Assembly (NCBI GenBank): GCA_905370255.1
Contig: CAJPKC010000120.1
Location: forward strand, 1 to 5,036
Length of the DNA: 5,036 bases
From: Streptococcus oralis
GTDB lineage: Bacteria; Bacillota; Bacilli; Lactobacillales; Streptococcaceae
Direction: 5' to 3'
A model generated the notes under the pieces. The model made no database searches. It saw only the letters and a list, made by a program, of their open reading frames with translations, and had not been told where the DNA came from. Below, in pieces: positions 1 through 5,036 of this stretch. Position 1 is the first letter of the stretch; each line of letters begins with the position of its first letter. Position numbers and translations under genes: made by a program.

Positions 1-592
1 GGTCCCCAATACCAGCATCTGCTTCAACAAGTCCTGTCACATCTTTTTCAACTGGCACAGACTCCCCTGTAAGAGCTGCTTCTTCAATTTTAAGAGAAGC
101 TGCTTCAAACAAACGCATATCTGCAGGCACGACATCTCCCGCTTCAAGCAAGACGATATCTCCGGGTACCAATTCTTTTGAGTCAATCTCAATAACATGG
201 CCATCACGACGAACACGAGCCATGGGGCTAGACATATTTTTCAGAGCTTCAATGGCTGCTTCTGCTTGCCCTTCTTGGTAAACCCCAAAGGCAGCATTCA
301 AGACAACAACGGCCAAGATGATAATGGCATCTGTTAAACCATCCATCCCTTCTGTAATTACAGAAAGTGCCGCTGCCGCAAGCAAGATGATAATCATCAA
401 ATCCTTAAATTGATCAAGGAATTTAGCTAGTAGGCTACGTTTCTCTCCCTCTTCCAACTCATTACGACCATAAGTCGCTAAGCGTTCTTGAGCTTGAGCA
501 GTTGACAAACCTTCGATAGATGAGTCCAAGTTCTTTAGGACTTCTTCTGAGGTCTGTGTGTAAAACAAGTCTTTATTTTGTTCTTTTGACAA
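1..592 (-). CDS. caxP: Cation-transporting P-type ATPase, N-terminal part (CaxP/MgtA-like Ca2+/Mn2+ exporter)
   Basis: This is the first 197 residues of a P2-type ATPase that pumps divalent cations out across the cytoplasmic membrane using ATP; the rest lies off the left edge. Residues ~8-75 look like the cation-ATPase N-terminal domain. Hydrophobic segments at ~64-79 and ~88-104 fit TM1 and TM2. The start of the actuator domain follows, with PGDIV at 143-147 and the dephosphorylation motif TGES at 175-178. The phosphorylation DKTGT motif and the ion-binding helices are outside the window. The start is TTG at 592-590: the frame has no ATG before residue 66, and AGGAGG sits 8 nt upstream. From memory the protein closely resembles pneumococcal CaxP (also called MgtA or PacL), which exports Ca2+ and Mn2+. 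A Mn2+ riboswitch in the leader supports a role in Mn2+ tolerance. The gene is divergent from mntE, another Mn2+ exporter. The family is certain; the exact ion is inferred from homology and context. Confidence 0.93.
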   Translation of the reverse strand, partial: MSKEQNKDLFYTQTSEEVLKNLDSSIEGLSTAQAQERLATYGRNELEEGEKRSLLAKFLDQFKDLMIIILLAAAALSVITEGMDGLTDAIIILAVVVLNAAFGVYQEGQAEAAIEALKNMSSPMARVRRDGHVIEIDSKELVPGDIVLLEAGDVVPADMRLFEAASLKIEEAALTGESVPVEKDVTGLVEADAGIGD

Positions 593-597
593 AACAG

Positions 598-608
598 TCT
601 CCTCCTTT
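598..608 (-). promoter_or_regulatory. Ribosome binding site of caxP, supporting a TTG start
   Basis: On the minus strand the sequence is AAAGGAGGAGA, a near-perfect match to the 16S anti-Shine-Dalgarno. Its AGGAGG core (606-601) lies 8 nt before the TTG codon at 592-590. No other start codon is suitably spaced in this frame, so this site decides the start. Confidence 0.85.
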
Positions 609-610
609 TT

Positions 611-636
611 GGCCTCTTTTTACAAAAAAAGAGACC
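611..636 (-). promoter_or_regulatory. Hairpin between the terminator and the RBS, mutually exclusive with the terminator
   Basis: On the minus strand GGUCUCUUUUU (636-626) can pair with AAAAAGAGGCC (621-611), giving about 11 pairs including one G-U, around a 4-nt loop. The left arm (636-631) is also the 3' arm of the terminator hairpin, so the two structures exclude each other. The hairpin stops 4 nt before AGGAGG and would leave the ribosome site open. It could hold read-through mRNA in a translatable form or act as an anti-terminator. The base-pairing is seen in the sequence; the role is inferred. Confidence 0.5.
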
Positions 637-659
637 TGTTTTTTAAAAAAACAAGTCTC
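624..659 (-). terminator. Intrinsic terminator in the caxP leader (riboswitch expression platform)
   Basis: On the minus strand GAGAC (659-655) pairs with GUCUC (635-631). The stem continues through a U-G wobble and UGUUUU/AAAACA pairs for about 12 bp in all, and seven U residues follow (630-624). It lies between the riboswitch aptamer and the caxP start, so it would end transcription early unless the aptamer prevents its folding. This arrangement fits the known ON-type Mn2+ switch of streptococcal mgtA leaders. I could find only a three-pair contact between the aptamer's 5' flank (733-731, CUC) and the terminator's 5' arm (659-657, GAG), so the exact anti-terminator helix is not established here. 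Confidence 0.82.
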
Positions 660-660
660 G

Positions 661-737
661 CTGTTTAATATAGTGCCGGAAATAATTCGTAATGACGACA
701 CTATCGCGGTTTCCCGCCAGCTACTCCCTTGAGTAGT
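661..737 (-). ncRNA. yybP-ykoY family Mn2+ riboswitch aptamer in the caxP leader
   Basis: Read on the minus strand, this leader has the conserved landmarks of the yybP-ykoY class in order. AAGGGAGUAGC (730-720) is the L1 signature. A perfect 4-bp hairpin GCGG-GAAA-CCGC follows (717-706). A helix AUAGUG/CACUAU (704-699 with 675-670) then encloses the L3 signature CGUCAUUACG (697-688) and CCGGC (679-675). L1 and L3 together bind Mn2+ and Mg2+ in characterised members. The class is known to control Mn2+ exporters, and from memory a Mn2+-sensing member activates the Ca2+/Mn2+ ATPase in S. pneumoniae. The leader begins a few bases after the -10 box and leads into an intrinsic terminator. Outer boundaries are approximate because I could not assign the closing P1 helix with confidence. 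Confidence 0.9.
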
Positions 738-740
738 TCT

Positions 741-768
741 ATTATATCAGAATTTCAAAAGTTTTCAA
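741..768 (-). promoter_or_regulatory. Promoter of caxP and its riboswitch
   Basis: On the minus strand TTGAAA (768-763) and TATAAT (746-741) are separated by 16 nt, and a TG one base before the -10 gives an extended -10. The predicted transcript start is near 734-736, placing the riboswitch at the very 5' end of the mRNA. No operator is obvious, so regulation is probably by transcription attenuation in the leader. Confidence 0.82.
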
Positions 769-800
769 GTTTTGAGGTGTATTTAACTTACTTCCCACAT

Positions 801-829
801 TTGAATTTTCCTTGGAAAACCAGTATAAT
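801..829 (+). promoter_or_regulatory. Promoter of mntE
   Basis: TTGAAT (801-806) and a perfect TATAAT (824-829) are 17 nt apart, as expected for a sigma-A promoter. The predicted start near 836 leaves a leader of only about 27 nt, with no room for a riboswitch. This suggests expression of mntE is not controlled by the Mn2+ sensor that serves the divergent gene. Its ribosome site is AAGGGGAG at 851-858, 4 nt from the ATG. Confidence 0.8.
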
Positions 830-862
830 GAAAGAATACTAAAATGCTAGAAGGGGAGTTAG

Positions 863-2113
863 ATGAATCAATCGGTTTCAAACTTAAAATTGGCTGAGCG
901 TGGTGCCATTATCAGCATTTTGACTTATCTTTTCTTGTCTGCAGCTAAGCTAGCGACCGGACACCTCCTCCATTCATCCAGTTTGGTGGCTGATGGTTTT
1001 AACAACGTTTCAGATATCGTTGGAAACGTGGCCCTTCTCATCGGGATTCGTTTGGCTCGCCAACCGGCAGATAGAGATCATCGCTTCGGCCACTGGAAAA
1101 TAGAGGATTTGGCAAGTCTCATCACTTCCATCATCATGTTTTACGTTGGCTTTGATGTTCTACGTGACACCATTCAAAAGATACTCAGCCGAGAACAAAC
1201 GGTCATTGACCCACTTGGTGCGACTCTGGGAGTCATCTCTGCTATCATCATGTTCGCCGTTTATCTCTACAATACCCATCTGAGTAAGCAAGCTAAATCA
1301 AAGGCCCTCAAGGCTGCAGCTAAGGACAATCTGTCAGATGCCGTGACATCTCTTGGAACTTCTATCGCTATCCTGGCTAGTAGCTTCAACTATCCAATCG
1401 TGGATAAATTAGTCGCCATCATCATTACCTTCTTTATCCTCAAGACTGCCTATGATATCTTTATCGAGTCATCCTTCAGTCTTTCTGACGGTTTTGATGA
1501 GCACTTGCTGGAAGATTACCAAAAAGCTATCATGGAAATTCCTAAGATTAGCAAGGTCAAATCTCAAAGGGGTCGTACCTACGGAAGCAATATTTATCTA
1601 GACATTACACTTGAGATGAACCCAGACCTCTCTGTTTTCGAGAGCCACGAAATTGCGGACCAAGTTGAATCTATGTTATCAGAACGATTTGGTGTCTTTG
1701 ATACTGACATTCATATCGAACCAGCCCCAATCCCTGAGGATGAAATCCTAGATAATGTCTATAAAAAATTGCTCATGAGAGAGCAACTGATTGACCAAGG
1801 AAATCAACTGGAAGAGTTACTTGCTGAAGATTTTATTTATATCCGCCAAGACGGACAAGAACTAGACAAGGGAGCCTATAAGGCTGAAAAAGAATTGACC
1901 TCTGCTATCAAGGAGCTTCATCTAACGTCCATCAGTCAAAAGACTAAACTCATCCGCTACCAAGTCGGTGATACCATTCATACCAGTATCTGGCGTCGCC
2001 ACGAAACTTGGCAAAATATTTTCCATCAGGAAACGAAAATAGAAAAAGAGAGTGGGACAGAAATCGGTAATTCGTTAGAATTCGATTTCGTCGTCCCACC
2101 TCCGCACAGTTGA
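863..2113 (+). CDS. mntE: Cation diffusion facilitator, manganese exporter MntE
   Basis: This 416-residue membrane transporter is expected to export Mn2+ in exchange for protons. It shows the six-helix CDF core: TM1 ~12-33, TM2 ~43-63, TM3 ~84-102, TM4 ~118-137, TM5 ~157-175, TM6 ~178-200. The metal-site residues are N47 and D51 (NxxxD, TM2) and D155 and D159 (DxxxD, TM5). An Asn rather than His at the first position is typical of Mn-type members and argues against zinc. Residues ~205-290 form the cytoplasmic CDF dimerisation domain. Residues ~296-393 are an extra domain resembling DUF4440 (NTF2-like fold), ending in SIWRRHETWQNIFHQET. Residues from about 397 are encoded by a repeat element. 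Pneumococcal MntE is about 394 residues as I recall, so this copy is longer by roughly that tail. The gene is divergent from caxP and convergent with scrK. Confidence 0.93.
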   Translation: MNQSVSNLKLAERGAIISILTYLFLSAAKLATGHLLHSSSLVADGFNNVSDIVGNVALLIGIRLARQPADRDHRFGHWKIEDLASLITSIIMFYVGFDVLRDTIQKILSREQTVIDPLGATLGVISAIIMFAVYLYNTHLSKQAKSKALKAAAKDNLSDAVTSLGTSIAILASSFNYPIVDKLVAIIITFFILKTAYDIFIESSFSLSDGFDEHLLEDYQKAIMEIPKISKVKSQRGRTYGSNIYLDITLEMNPDLSVFESHEIADQVESMLSERFGVFDTDIHIEPAPIPEDEILDNVYKKLLMREQLIDQGNQLEELLAEDFIYIRQDGQELDKGAYKAEKELTSAIKELHLTSISQKTKLIRYQVGDTIHTSIWRRHETWQNIFHQETKIEKESGTEIGNSLEFDFVVPPPHS

Positions 2114-2223
2114 GTAGGGCTGTAAAAGCTGATGAAATCAGCGTAGTAGAGCCCACTCAACCACTGCGTCTTGCTCGACAATCCAACATCAAAAAGAGGC
2201 TAGGACTTTTTGTCCCAGCCTCT
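2050..2223. repeat. Structured Streptococcus intergenic repeat made of nested hairpins
   Basis: This ~170-bp unit holds three successive inverted repeats with little spacer. Hairpin 1 (2052-2099) pairs GTGGGAC with GTCCCAC, GAAATCG with CGATTTC and AATTC with GAATT around a GTTA loop. Hairpin 2 (2110-2160) pairs TTGAGT with ACTCAA, GGGCT with AGCCC and GCTGAT with ATCAGC. Hairpin 3 (2195-2223) is the shared terminator. The unit begins with GTGGGACA and ends near TGTCCCAG (2211-2218), an imperfect 8-nt inverted repeat that could mark its ends, as in small non-autonomous elements. I recall near-identical sequence at many places in mitis-group genomes, but I know no established name and it is not the BOX or RUP sequence as I remember them. 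The first hairpin lies inside the mntE reading frame and the second contains its stop codon. Confidence 0.65.
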
Positions 2224-2231
2224 AATTTTTT
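2195..2231. terminator. Bidirectional terminator between mntE and scrK
   Basis: AGAGGCT (2195-2201) pairs with AGCCTCT (2217-2223), and GGAC (2203-2206) pairs with GTCC (2212-2215) around a T-rich loop. In the mntE direction six T residues follow at 2226-2231. In the scrK direction the complementary strand has five T residues at 2195-2191. Both convergent genes therefore end at one hairpin, 81 nt after the mntE stop and 13 nt after the scrK stop. Confidence 0.85.
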
Positions 2232-2235
2232 ATTC

Positions 2236-3123
2236 TTATTTTGCAACGCTCTTAGCAAGAACGAAGTTTCCTAGTGTAGCTGAACCATTACCAGCAACAG
2301 CTGGAGTCACGATATAGTCGCGCACATCTGGAACTGGTAGGTAGCCATTGAGTAGGGCTGTGAATTTCTCACGTACACGGTCAAGCATGTGTTGTTGAGC
2401 CATAACCCCACCACCAAAGACGATGACATCTGGACGGAAAGTTACAGTCGCATTCACTGCAGCTTGAGCAATGTAGTAAGCTTGAACATCCCATACAGAG
2501 TTGTTCAGTTCGATGTTTTCACCACGAACACCTGTACGAGCTTCCAAACTTGGACCAGCTGCATAACCTTCCAAACATCCATTATGGAAAGGACAAACAC
2601 CTTTAAATTCTTTTTCAATATCCATTGGGTGTCTAGCCACATAATAATGACCCATCTCAGGGTGACCAACACCGCCAATAAACTCGCCACGTTGGATAAC
2701 ACCTGCACCGATACCTGTACCGATTGTGTAATAAACCAAGTTTTCGATACGACCGCCGGCATTATTACGAGCAACCACTTCACCGTATGCAGAACTGTTT
2801 ACGTCTGTCGTGAAATACATTGGCACGTTTAAAGCGCGACGAAGGGCACCGAGCAAGTCTACATTTGCCCAGTTAGGTTTTGGAGTTGTTGTGATAAATC
2901 CGTAAGTTTTTGAGTTTTTATCGATATCAATAGGACCAAATGAACCAATGGCAAGTCCTGCAAGATTATCAAATTTTGAAAAGAACTCGATAGTTTTATC
3001 GATTGTCTCGATAGGAGTTGTTGTTGGAAATTGTGTTTTTTCTACAACGTTAAAGTTTTCATCACCGACAGCACAGACAAATTTTGTACCGCCCGCTTCC
3101 AAGCTTCCATATAATTTTGTCAT
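2236..3123 (-). CDS. scrK: Fructokinase ScrK, ROK family
   Basis: This 295-residue cytoplasmic sugar kinase phosphorylates fructose with ATP to fructose-6-phosphate. It disposes of the fructose released when sucrose-6-phosphate is hydrolysed. The N-terminal phosphate-binding motif is EAGGTKF (9-15). The catalytic base is probably D107 in TTDVNSSAYGE. A second glycine-rich motif is GTGIGAG (135-141). The ROK signature follows, with a zinc site of H159, C177, H180 and C183 in the pattern CPFHNGCLEG. GGGVM (237-241) and AGNGSATLG (277-285) are late ATP-site glycine stretches. The length is normal for bacterial fructokinases of this family. The start is ATG at 3123-3121, with AGAGG 6 nt upstream. 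The gene lies downstream of scrA in the same direction, but a terminator and a separate promoter between them suggest it is transcribed on its own. Other ROK hexose kinases are possible, though the zinc-site pattern and scrA context favour fructose. Confidence 0.92.
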   Translation of the reverse strand: MTKLYGSLEAGGTKFVCAVGDENFNVVEKTQFPTTTPIETIDKTIEFFSKFDNLAGLAIGSFGPIDIDKNSKTYGFITTTPKPNWANVDLLGALRRALNVPMYFTTDVNSSAYGEVVARNNAGGRIENLVYYTIGTGIGAGVIQRGEFIGGVGHPEMGHYYVARHPMDIEKEFKGVCPFHNGCLEGYAAGPSLEARTGVRGENIELNNSVWDVQAYYIAQAAVNATVTFRPDVIVFGGGVMAQQHMLDRVREKFTALLNGYLPVPDVRDYIVTPAVAGNGSATLGNFVLAKSVAK

Positions 3124-3150
3124 GATAAACCTCTAGTTTTTATTTTCTCT

Positions 3151-3159
3151 ATTATAGCA
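3151..3159 (-). promoter_or_regulatory. Extended -10 promoter of scrK
   Basis: On the minus strand the sequence TGCTATAAT (3159-3151) is a perfect extended -10 box. No good -35 hexamer is present at 16-18 nt; a TTGAGC lies 22 nt upstream, too far away. The predicted start is near 3144-3145, leaving a leader of about 22 nt. An imperfect palindrome at 3162-3175 overlaps the -35 position and could be a regulator site. Confidence 0.68.
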
Positions 3160-3222
3160 TATTTCCAGAAGGAAAGTTGCTCAATATTTTAGTTTTTCCT
3201 CTGTAAATTTTACGATTCAATC

Positions 3223-3255
3223 AAAAACGAACAAACATGACATTTGTTCGTTTTT
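3223..3255 (-). terminator. Intrinsic terminator after scrA
   Basis: A 13-bp perfect inverted repeat pairs 3223-3235 (AAAAACGAACAAA) with 3243-3255 (TTTGTTCGTTTTT) around a 7-nt loop. On the minus strand it lies 8 nt past the scrA stop and its 3' arm ends in five T residues. It separates the scrA transcript from scrK. The opposite strand also reads as hairpin plus T run, but no gene approaches from that side. Confidence 0.85.
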
Positions 3256-3263
3256 TTGATTTA

Positions 3264-5036
3264 TTAAGCTTTAACTTCGATGATTGCGTCACCCTTAGCA
3301 ACTGATCCAGAAGCAACTGGATTTACTGAAGCAAAGTCTGCAGTGTTTGTTACGATAACCATAGTTGTGTTATCAAGACCTGCAGCAGCAATCTTAGCTG
3401 AGTCAAATGTTCCAAGAACATCTCCAGCTTTAACCTTGTCACCTTGAGCAACTTTATGGTTGAATCCTTCACCGTTCATTGAAACAGTATCGATACCAAC
3501 GTGAATTAAGATTTCAGCACCGTTAGCTGTTCTCAATCCATAAGCATGGCCAGTTGGGAAGACGATTGTTACTTCAGCATCAGCTGGTGCATAAACAACA
3601 TCTTGGCTAGGTTTCACGGCGATACCTTGTCCCATAGCTCCACTTGAGAATACTGGGTCATTCACATTTGAAAGAGCAACAACATCACCAACGATTGGTG
3701 TTTGGATTGTTTCGTCTTGAAGAGTTGCTGGTACTTCTTCATTTACCACTGTAGTTTCTTCAGAAACTGTTTCTTCAACAACTTCTGTTTCTTCTTTGTA
3801 ACCAAAAGCATATGTCAAACCGAAACCAAGGGCAGTTGTAACTAAGACCATAAAGACATACTTAAGGAGTTGACCGTTGATATAGAGAAGTGTTCCAGGA
3901 ATGATCGTAATACCAAAGCTAGTACCTGCCAAACCTAGAATGTTTGCTAACCAACCACCAGCAGCACCGGCGATAAGCCCCATGATAAACGGTTTACCAT
4001 AGCGAAGATTGATACCAAAAATAGCTGGTTCAGTGATACCAAGTCCAGCAGAAAGTGCAGCTGGGAAGGCAAGAGCTTTAATTTTGGGATTCTTTGTTTT
4101 TACACCAACAGCAAGCGTTGCTCCAAGTTGAGCAGTCATAGCTGCTGTAATAATAGCATTAAGAGGATCTGAACCTGTAGAAGTAACAAGGTTATCCTCC
4201 AAGAGATTGAAGATATGGTGAACACCTGTAACAACGATGACCTGATGAACACCACCAAGGATTAATCCACCTAGACCCATTGGGAGACTGAGCAACCAAA
4301 CAGTAGCGACTTTGACATAGCTTTCAACTTCGTGGAATACAGGTCCAATGACAAACAAGGCCAAAATAGACATTACTAAGAAAGTCAAGAATGGTACAAG
4401 GAGTAAATCTAATACATCTGGAATACGCTTACGGAGCCACTTTTCTAGTTTAGCACCAGTCAAACCAACGAAGAAGGCTGGTAAAACTGAGTTTTGATAG
4501 CCGACAACTTTGATAAAACCAAAGAAGAGGATTGGTTGAGCGTCACCAGAGGCCACAGCCCAGGCATTTGGTAAGGATGAGTTTACCATCATCAATCCTA
4601 GAACCAAACCAAGCAATGGATTTCCACCGAAGACTCGAAAGGCTGACCAACAGATTAAGGCTGGGAAGAAGGCAAAAGCTGTATCTGTCAAAACAACTGA
4701 ATAGGTATAGAAGTTTGTTGCTTTAAAAGCTTCTGCAGTTGTTCCAAACAAAGCCAAAACTTGATCTTGAACAATAGCCCCACGAATTCCCATAAACAAA
4801 CCAGTAGCAACGATTGCTGGCAAAAGAGGTACAAAGACGTCACCGAAAGTACGGATGGCACGTTGGAACCAATTTCCTTGTTTGCCTGCTTCTTCTTTCA
4901 TCTCATCTTTAGATGAAGTTGGCAAACCAAGAGCTACGACTTCATCGTACATCTTGTTTACTGTACCAGTACCAAAGATGATTTGGTATTGACCTGAGTT
5001 AAAGAAAGCACCTTGAACTTTTTCCAAGTTCTCGAT
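3264..5036 (-). CDS. scrA: Sucrose-specific PTS transporter EIIBCA, 5'-truncated by the window edge
   Basis: This inner-membrane phosphotransferase permease imports sucrose and releases it as sucrose-6-phosphate, using phosphate from PEP via HPr. The visible 590 residues are open at the right edge. The frame continues upstream as I-E-N before the TTG at 5027-5025, so that codon is internal Leu and not the start. About 45 residues are missing, including the IIB phospho-cysteine. Counting that Leu as 1, residues ~1-35 end the IIB domain (FFNSGQYQIIFGTG). Residues ~57-410 are the IIC channel, with GVHHIFN (268-274) and GITEP (330-334). An acidic Glu/Thr/Val linker spans ~411-442. Residues ~455-587 are a glucose-family IIA domain, with H494 in GHAYGL and the phospho-acceptor H509 in LIHVGIDT. 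Sucrose specificity rests on overall resemblance to streptococcal ScrA and the adjacent fructokinase; trehalose or beta-glucoside EIIs are related alternatives. Its promoter is off the window. Confidence 0.92.
   Translation of the reverse strand: MENLEKVQGAFFNSGQYQIIFGTGTVNKMYDEVVALGLPTSSKDEMKEEAGKQGNWFQRAIRTFGDVFVPLLPAIVATGLFMGIRGAIVQDQVLALFGTTAEAFKATNFYTYSVVLTDTAFAFFPALICWSAFRVFGGNPLLGLVLGLMMVNSSLPNAWAVASGDAQPILFFGFIKVVGYQNSVLPAFFVGLTGAKLEKWLRKRIPDVLDLLLVPFLTFLVMSILALFVIGPVFHEVESYVKVATVWLLSLPMGLGGLILGGVHQVIVVTGVHHIFNLLEDNLVTSTGSDPLNAIITAAMTAQLGATLAVGVKTKNPKIKALAFPAALSAGLGITEPAIFGINLRYGKPFIMGLIAGAAGGWLANILGLAGTSFGITIIPGTLLYINGQLLKYVFMVLVTTALGFGLTYAFGYKEETEVVEETVSEETTVVNEEVPATLQDETIQTPIVGDVVALSNVNDPVFSSGAMGQGIAVKPSQDVVYAPADAEVTIVFPTGHAYGLRTANGAEILIHVGIDTVSMNGEGFNHKVAQGDKVKAGDVLGTFDSAKIAAAGLDNTTMVIVTNTADFASVNPVASGSVAKGDAIIEVKA

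Noticed and set aside
611..644. A plus-strand terminator formed by the hairpin at 611-636 followed by a T run at 639-644
   Set aside because: No plus-strand gene lies to its left. The arrangement follows from the minus-strand leader hairpins and the A-rich loop of the terminator.
520..732. A 70-codon plus-strand frame opposite the caxP start and leader
   Set aside because: It lies antisense to the caxP N-terminus, terminator and riboswitch, which explain the sequence. It has no good ribosome site or recognisable domain.
1950..2156. A 68-codon minus-strand frame running out of the repeat into mntE
   Set aside because: It arises from the complement of the repeat plus antisense mntE. Similar short hypothetical proteins are probably annotated wherever this repeat occurs, but no promoter or domain supports it.
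2050..2223. Identification of the repeat as BOX or RUP, or as a CRISPR array
   Set aside because: The sequence does not match BOX or RUP motifs as I remember them. There are no regularly spaced identical repeats with unique spacers.
2389..2832. A 147-codon plus-strand frame inside scrK, and a 92-codon minus-strand frame at 2505-2783
   Set aside because: Both are out-of-frame readings of the well-supported scrK gene. Their composition is unusual (many Thr, Cys, Ile or Val) and they have no domain or ribosome site.
2948..3136. A 62-codon plus-strand frame opposite the start of scrK
   Set aside because: It is antisense to the conserved N-terminal ATP-binding part of scrK and has no independent support.
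4532..4726. A 64-codon plus-strand frame opposite scrA
   Set aside because: It is an antisense shadow of the IIC domain. The Arg and Leu-rich composition is typical of a reversed membrane-protein frame.
5025..5027. TTG as a possible start of scrA
   Set aside because: The frame stays open to the window edge (I-E-N before this Leu), and the protein would lack most of its IIB domain if it began here. The true start lies outside the window.

Overview
The window is accessory-poor chromosomal DNA from a Streptococcus, most likely of the mitis group (S. mitis, S. oralis, S. pneumoniae and relatives). This rests on four things: close resemblance, from memory, of all four proteins to pneumococcal CaxP/MgtA, MntE, ScrK and the sucrose PTS transporter; low-GC codon use; strong AGGAGG-type ribosome binding sites and extended -10 promoters; and a structured intergenic repeat that I recall from mitis-group genomes. 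No search was run, so the species is inferred.

Left part (1-862), metal homeostasis. A P-type Ca2+/Mn2+ export ATPase (caxP, also called mgtA) runs leftward off the edge and starts at a TTG codon. Its leader carries a yybP-ykoY (Mn2+-sensing) riboswitch, an intrinsic terminator and a consensus promoter. A separate consensus promoter drives the divergent gene on the right.

Middle (863-2235). mntE encodes a cation diffusion facilitator, the Mn2+ exporter, with a C-terminal DUF4440-like domain. Its last ~20 codons and stop lie inside a repeat made of nested hairpins (about 2050-2223). The final hairpin is a bidirectional terminator between the convergent genes mntE and scrK.

Right part (2236-5036), sucrose use. 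scrK (ROK-family fructokinase) has its own promoter. Upstream of it, scrA (sucrose PTS EIIBCA) ends in its own strong terminator. scrA is open at the right edge and lacks only the N-terminal part of its IIB domain. ScrA would import sucrose as sucrose-6-phosphate. A hydrolase outside the window would split this to glucose-6-phosphate and fructose, and ScrK would phosphorylate the fructose.

No CRISPR, tRNA, rRNA, insertion sequence or unknown multi-gene system is visible. The points most worth a second look are the riboswitch with its competing hairpins, the repeat that supplies the C-terminus of MntE, and the junction of metal-export and sucrose genes at that repeat.
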